From positions 7,766-71,765 of the forward strand of contig CAYSOX010000006.1 of NCBI GenBank assembly GCA_964432825.1: a stretch of DNA of 64,000 bases. Direction: 5' to 3'. The notes under the pieces are model-generated. The model was given only the letters and a program-made list of their open reading frames with translations, searched no databases and had not been told where the DNA came from. This document shows positions 59,625 to 64,000 of this stretch, piece after piece. The DNA is from UMGS1908 sp964432825 (lineage in GTDB: Bacteria > Bacillota > Clostridia > Christensenellales > UBA1242). The translations under genes were made by a program, and so were the position numbers. Within the stretch, counting starts at the first letter, position 1. Each line of letters begins with the position of its first letter.

Positions 59625-59652
59625 AAATTCATATAAATATTGAGAGGTAAAA

Positions 59653-62205
59653 ATGGAAAAATTTATAATAATAGACGGAAATAGTATTTTTTATAGGGAG
59701 TTTTATGCACTTCCAATAACGATGAAGAATAGCAAAGGTCAACCAACTAATGCAATATATGGCTTTACAAACCTTTTATTAAAGGTGATAAAAGAGTACA
59801 AGCCAACACATATTGCGATAAGTTTTGATGTTTCGCATCATACCTTTAGAAATGATTTATATTCCGAGTATAAAGCCACAAGAAAACCGATGCCCGAAGA
59901 ACTTAGAAGTCAGATGGCACCGCTTAAATCTTTGCTTGAATTAATGGGGATAAAATATGTGCAAAAAGAGGGACTTGAAGGTGACGACATTGTAGGGACT
60001 TTGTCTAAAAAGTTTAAGGTTGAAACCATAATAATCACGGGTGACCGCGATACTTTTCAGTTGATTGACGATACAACAGTGGTGTATATGAATAAAAAGG
60101 GCTTAACCGATGTTCGCGTTATGGATATTTCGCAAATGCAAGCGGATTATGGTGTAACGCCGGATGAGTTTGTTTATGTTAAAAGTCTTGCGGGCGATAC
60201 TTCAGATAATATCCCAGGTGTTCGCGGAATTGGTGAAAAGACGGCTTTAGAACTTGTTAAAAAGTATAAAAATTTAGACAACTTGTATTCACATATTGAC
60301 GAAATCAAGGGGGCGACAAAGGTTAAACTTGAAGAGTGCAAAGAAAATGCATACTTAAGTTACCGCCTTGCAAAAATAAACACCGAGGTCGATTTGGATT
60401 GCACCTTGGACGATTTTAAATACCAATTGCCATTTTCAAATGAAGTGGTTGAGTTTTTTAAGGAGTTCGGGTTTAAGTCGCTTTTGTCTAAAACGGAGTT
60501 CTTTGCCGGGGCTCAAGGTGGCGGGCTTGAAAGGGTTAAACTGGAGAAAGAATCAAAGGAAATTGCAACAGTTGAAGAGTTGGAGGCTTTGGTTGAAAGG
60601 TTTAAAACACTTAAAGAATTTGGATTTGTTGATGTAAAAGATGAAATTCACCTATCTGACGGGGTGGACGATTTTGTAATCAAGTCGCAAGAAAATTTAC
60701 TTAACGAAGGGCTAACCTATTTGACGGCAATCAATTGTTTAAAGCCGTTATTTGAAAGCGAAAAAATTGAAAAAGTGTTGTTTGATGGTAAAACTGTTAG
60801 GCATAAAATGAGCGAGTTTGGTGTTCAGATTTTAGGTGATGTTTTTGATTGTATGATTGCAAGACACCTCACCACAGGTGAGAGCATTACGGAGTTGGAG
60901 CAACTTAGCGACGATGTTTTCCGCATTCAACAACTCCCAGCATTGTCTTTAACTGAAGCCAAAGCCGTACTTACCGAAGATATGGAAGTAACTCAAACAA
61001 TAAAACTATACAAAGATGTGGAGTTGCCACTCTCTAGGGTTCTGTACAATATGGAGGTGGCGGGCTTTAAGGTGGATAAAGAAAAGTTGGATGAATTGCA
61101 AGATAAATACAATAGCGAGTTGGACGAATTAACCAAGCAAATCCACAGCCTTGCGGGAAGTGAATTAAATATCAATTCACCAAAGCAAATGGCAGAACTT
61201 ATTTATGACCAGTTAAAGTTGTCTAAGTCTAAAAAACGCTCAACCGCCGTTGAAGTGCTAGAGGAATTAGAAGATAAGCATCCAGTCATACCGCTAATAA
61301 TTAGGTATAGAAAAGTTGCGAAATACCTGAGTAGTTTCATTAAAAATATGTACGAAAAAATAGATAAAAACGGGTTTATTCACACAACTTTTAATCAAAC
61401 ACTTACCACAACGGGTAGGCTTTCTTCTGTCGACCCAAATTTGCAAAATATCCCCGTTCGCGGTGCCGAGTCTAGAGATATTCGTGGAATTTTCGTCGCA
61501 AGCGGGGAAAATAGGGTTTTGGTGGATGCCGACTACTCACAAATCGAACTTAGGGTTTTGGCACACCTTTCCGAAGACAGCGCACTACTAAATGCCTTTA
61601 AAAATAATATAGATATCCATAATCAAACGGCAATGGCTGTGTTTGGAGTTGAAGAGAATGGTGTAACCCCCGAAATGCGAAGACTTGCAAAGGTTGTTAA
61701 CTTTGGTATGAATTATGGAATTAGCGAGTACGGGCTTAGCAGGGATTTGAAAATTTCGGTGCTTGAGGCACGGAACTATATTTCTGCATACTTCAAATTA
61801 CACCCTCAAATTAAAGAATATATGCAAAATGCAATTGCAAGTGCAAAAGAAACGGGTCGTGCGGTTACCATTTTAGGTAGAACCCGCAAAATGGCCGACC
61901 TTAATAGTTCAAATTTTATGGTTCGCCAAGGTGCCGAACGAGCTTCACAAAATATGCCAGTGCAAGGAAGTGCTGCAGATATTATAAAACTTGCTATGCT
62001 AAAATTAAACGATACATTAAGTGCTTCAGGGTTAGACGCACGATTGATTATGCAAGTGCACGACGAACTGATTGTGGATTGTAATAAAAGTGACGCGGAA
62101 AAAGTTCAAGACCTTGTAATAAAATCAATGAGCGAAGCCTACAAATTACAAGTTCCGCTTGTTGTGGATAGTTCCATAAGTTACCGCTGGAGCGACGGGC
62201 ATTAG
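59653..62205 (+). CDS. polA: DNA polymerase I
   Basis: Repair and Okazaki-fragment polymerase. The N-terminal 5'-3' exonuclease is intact (FIIIDGNSIFYREF, GDDIVGTL, SLAGDTSDNIPGVRGIGEKT). The middle 3'-5' exonuclease fold (about 300-460) lacks the usual catalytic acidic motifs, as in Bacillus-type enzymes. The polymerase core has DADYSQIELRVLAHLS, RRLAKVVNFGMNYG and MQVHDELIVDC. 850 aa. Start ATG after GAGAGG. Confidence 0.95.
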   Translation: MEKFIIIDGNSIFYREFYALPITMKNSKGQPTNAIYGFTNLLLKVIKEYKPTHIAISFDVSHHTFRNDLYSEYKATRKPMPEELRSQMAPLKSLLELMGIKYVQKEGLEGDDIVGTLSKKFKVETIIITGDRDTFQLIDDTTVVYMNKKGLTDVRVMDISQMQADYGVTPDEFVYVKSLAGDTSDNIPGVRGIGEKTALELVKKYKNLDNLYSHIDEIKGATKVKLEECKENAYLSYRLAKINTEVDLDCTLDDFKYQLPFSNEVVEFFKEFGFKSLLSKTEFFAGAQGGGLERVKLEKESKEIATVEELEALVERFKTLKEFGFVDVKDEIHLSDGVDDFVIKSQENLLNEGLTYLTAINCLKPLFESEKIEKVLFDGKTVRHKMSEFGVQILGDVFDCMIARHLTTGESITELEQLSDDVFRIQQLPALSLTEAKAVLTEDMEVTQTIKLYKDVELPLSRVLYNMEVAGFKVDKEKLDELQDKYNSELDELTKQIHSLAGSELNINSPKQMAELIYDQLKLSKSKKRSTAVEVLEELEDKHPVIPLIIRYRKVAKYLSSFIKNMYEKIDKNGFIHTTFNQTLTTTGRLSSVDPNLQNIPVRGAESRDIRGIFVASGENRVLVDADYSQIELRVLAHLSEDSALLNAFKNNIDIHNQTAMAVFGVEENGVTPEMRRLAKVVNFGMNYGISEYGLSRDLKISVLEARNYISAYFKLHPQIKEYMQNAIASAKETGRAVTILGRTRKMADLNSSNFMVRQGAERASQNMPVQGSAADIIKLAMLKLNDTLSASGLDARLIMQVHDELIVDCNKSDAEKVQDLVIKSMSEAYKLQVPLVVDSSISYRWSDGH

Positions 62206-62327
62206 AAAATAAAATCAAATAGCATTCGTATTTAATAAATTTTAAAATTATTGATGAAAATTGTATAAAGATATTTATTTTTTATGTTATACTTAAATTA
62301 TGAAGAAAAACATTGTAGGAGAAAATA

Positions 62328-63908
62328 ATGGCAAATATTAGAAAAGAGCAAGAAAGAGAAGAATTACATAAGGCTATATGGAATATTGCAAACGACCTTC
62401 GTGGAAGTGTTGATGGTTGGGATTTTAAGCAATATGTTTTAGGCATTATGTTTTATAGATATATTTCTGAAAATATTACAAATTACATCAATGAAGGTGA
62501 AATCGCTGCAGGAAACACAGATTTTGATTATGCAAAATTAAGTGATATAGAAGCAGAAGAAGCGAGAGAAGATATGGTAAAGACAAAGGGTTTCTTTATT
62601 CTTCCTAGTCAATTATTCTGTAATGTAAGAAAGAATGCTCATAACAATAAAGACTTAAATGAAACTCTTGAAAAAGTGTTTAAGTCTATTGAAGCATCTG
62701 CAAAAGGAACAGAAAGTGAACAAGACTTTGAAGGCTTGTTTGCTGACATTGATGTAAATAGCAATAAACTAGGCTCAACAGTTGATAAGAGAAATGATAA
62801 ACTTGTTAAACTTCTTGATGGCATTGGTGAAATGAAGTTAGGAAATTATAAAGATAATTCGATTGATGCTTTCGGTGATGCTTATGAGTTTTTAATGGGT
62901 ATGTATGCTTCTAATGCGGGTAAGTCAGGTGGAGAATATTACACTCCACAAGAAGTGTCAGAACTTCTTACAAAATTAACAGTTGTAGGCAAGACAGAAG
63001 TAAACAAAGTTTATGACCCTGCTTGTGGCTCTGGTTCTTTGCTTTTGAAATTTGCAAAAGTTATTGGTAAAGACAAAGTTCGTCAAGGTTTTTATGGTCA
63101 AGAAATAAACCTTACAACTTACAACCTTTGTCGTATAAATATGTTCTTACACGATATTGATTTTGATAAATTCAATATTGCTTGTGAAGATACTTTAATT
63201 AGCCCACAACATTGGGATGAAGAACCTTTTGAAGCAATCGTTTCAAATCCACCTTACTCAATTAAATGGGAAGGGGACGATAATCCTTTGCTTATAAATG
63301 ATACTAGATTTGCTCCTGCGGGCGTGCTTGCTCCAAAATCAAAAGCAGATTTAGCATTCATTATGCACAGCCTTTCTTGGCTTGCCACAAATGGAACAGC
63401 AGCAATAGTTTGTTTTCCGGGAATATTCTATCGTGGTGGAGCAGAGCAGAAAATTAGAAAATATTTAGTTGATAATAACTTTATTGATGCTATTATTCAA
63501 TTACCAGATAATTTATTTTTTGGCACTTCAATCGCAACTTGTATTATGGTTATGAAAAAGTCCAAAAGCGATAACAGTGTATTGTTCATTGATGCAACAA
63601 AAGAATGTGTTAAGGTAACAAATAATAACAAATTAAGCGAAGAAAATATTGAAAATATCTTAAAAATCTTTACTGAAAGAAAAGAAGAAATAGCACATAT
63701 TTCAAAACTTGTTTCAAATAGCACCATCGCAGAAGGTGGATATAATCTATCTGTTTCAACTTATATAGAAAAAGAAGATACAAGAGAGAAAATTGACATT
63801 AAAGTTCTAAATGCACAAATTAAAGAAATTGTTGCTCGTGAAGAAGTCTTGAGAAAAGAGATTGACAAGATTATTGCTGACATTGGAGGGGGCGATAATA
63901 ATGAGTAA
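62328..63908 (+). CDS. hsdM: Type I restriction-modification system, methyltransferase subunit
   Basis: The M subunit methylates adenine and, with S (and R), forms a type I system. HsdM N-terminal helical domain (LHKAIWNIANDLRGSVDGWD), SAM motif DPACGSGSLLL and catalytic NPPY in AIVSNPPYSIKW. 526 aa, full length. Start ATG after TAGGAG. The stop overlaps the hsdS start by 8 nt. Confidence 0.95.
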   Translation: MANIRKEQEREELHKAIWNIANDLRGSVDGWDFKQYVLGIMFYRYISENITNYINEGEIAAGNTDFDYAKLSDIEAEEAREDMVKTKGFFILPSQLFCNVRKNAHNNKDLNETLEKVFKSIEASAKGTESEQDFEGLFADIDVNSNKLGSTVDKRNDKLVKLLDGIGEMKLGNYKDNSIDAFGDAYEFLMGMYASNAGKSGGEYYTPQEVSELLTKLTVVGKTEVNKVYDPACGSGSLLLKFAKVIGKDKVRQGFYGQEINLTTYNLCRINMFLHDIDFDKFNIACEDTLISPQHWDEEPFEAIVSNPPYSIKWEGDDNPLLINDTRFAPAGVLAPKSKADLAFIMHSLSWLATNGTAAIVCFPGIFYRGGAEQKIRKYLVDNNFIDAIIQLPDNLFFGTSIATCIMVMKKSKSDNSVLFIDATKECVKVTNNNKLSEENIENILKIFTERKEEIAHISKLVSNSTIAEGGYNLSVSTYIEKEDTREKIDIKVLNAQIKEIVAREEVLRKEIDKIIADIGGGDNNE

Positions 63909-64000
63909 GATTGAAGAATTGATTGAAAAATTGTGCCCGAATGGGGTTGAGTATACTACCGTAGGAGAAGCTTGTGATATTTCTCGTGGTGTAGTAATGT
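63901..64000 (+). CDS. hsdS: Type I restriction-modification specificity subunit, cut by the window edge
   Basis: Only the first 33 codons are seen: MSKIEELIEKLCPNGVEYTT, then VGEACDISRG. This is a typical HsdS start (the first target-recognition domain usually begins 'LCPNGVEY..LGEV..I.RG'). It overlaps hsdM. The hsdR gene, if present, would lie beyond the window. Confidence 0.88.
   Translation, partial: MSKIEELIEKLCPNGVEYTTVGEACDISRGVVM

Larger units (their letters stand above)
59046..59652. other. Spacer of 607 bp before polA, with a 65-bp direct repeat
   Basis: It holds a terminator, two copies of a GC-richer repeat and the polA promoter. The stretch 59400-59560 is rich in G and A on the plus strand and has no gene. 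Confidence 0.55.

Noticed and set aside
1..64000. CRISPR array, tRNA, rRNA, insertion sequence, prophage
   Set aside because: No regularly spaced repeats with unique spacers, no cloverleaf or rRNA-like stretch, no transposase, integrase or phage structural gene found.

Overview
The window looks like a piece of a low-GC, Gram-positive-type (Firmicutes/Clostridia-like) genome, probably a metagenome-assembled scaffold. It is AT-rich, uses TAA/TAG/TGA stops with AGGAG-type ribosome sites, and carries Firmicutes markers (whiA, spoVG, a CwlD-type amidase, a SpoIIQ-like M23 protein, and an ileS gene behind a T-box). It contains a 10-N scaffold gap at 23429-23438. I see no tRNA, rRNA, CRISPR array, IS element or prophage.

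Region 1 (1-18.6 kb) is the accessory part. One block (1-10.5 kb) encodes four large membrane-plus-coiled-coil proteins. Three of them share an N-terminal module of about 110 residues followed by a hydrophobic hairpin, and a Q/N/P-rich repeat protein ends the block. After prfB and tsaD, a second block (13.3-18.4 kb) encodes helical, acidic and repeat-rich proteins that share an 'EWK' helical module. I cannot assign a function to either block. They are the best candidates for an undescribed system.

Region 2 (19-31 kb) holds a Cys-rich membrane protein, a CwlD-like amidase, a PHP phosphoesterase with a decayed fragment of a related gene nearby, a sugar nucleotidyltransferase, spoVG (split by the N gap), a decayed CNNM/HlyC-type gene, rpmE, prmC-prfA, uvrC (lacking its usual C-terminal HhH domain), a solute-binding-like protein, murB and a second PHP gene. 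Region 3 (31-42.5 kb) is the conserved whiA-dnaE-pfkA run, a TPR protein, a divergent pair (GGGtGRT protein and an IscU-like scaffold), then yigZ-recX-acpS.

Region 4 (42.6-59 kb) has three membrane-anchored surface proteins interleaved with lgt, a coiled-coil protein, pepF, a GIY-YIG protein, murC, T-box-ileS and an M23 peptidase. A highly structured, probably RNA-coding stretch lies at 43645-43850. Region 5 (59.6-64 kb) is polA and the start of a type I restriction-modification locus (hsdM, hsdS cut by the window edge).

Three kinds of non-coding signal stand out. A roughly 75-100 bp dispersed repeat occurs at least three times between genes. Several promoters have their -10 box only 5-6 nt from the ATG, which implies leaderless mRNAs. 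Hairpin-plus-T-run terminators are numerous and mark most transcript ends.
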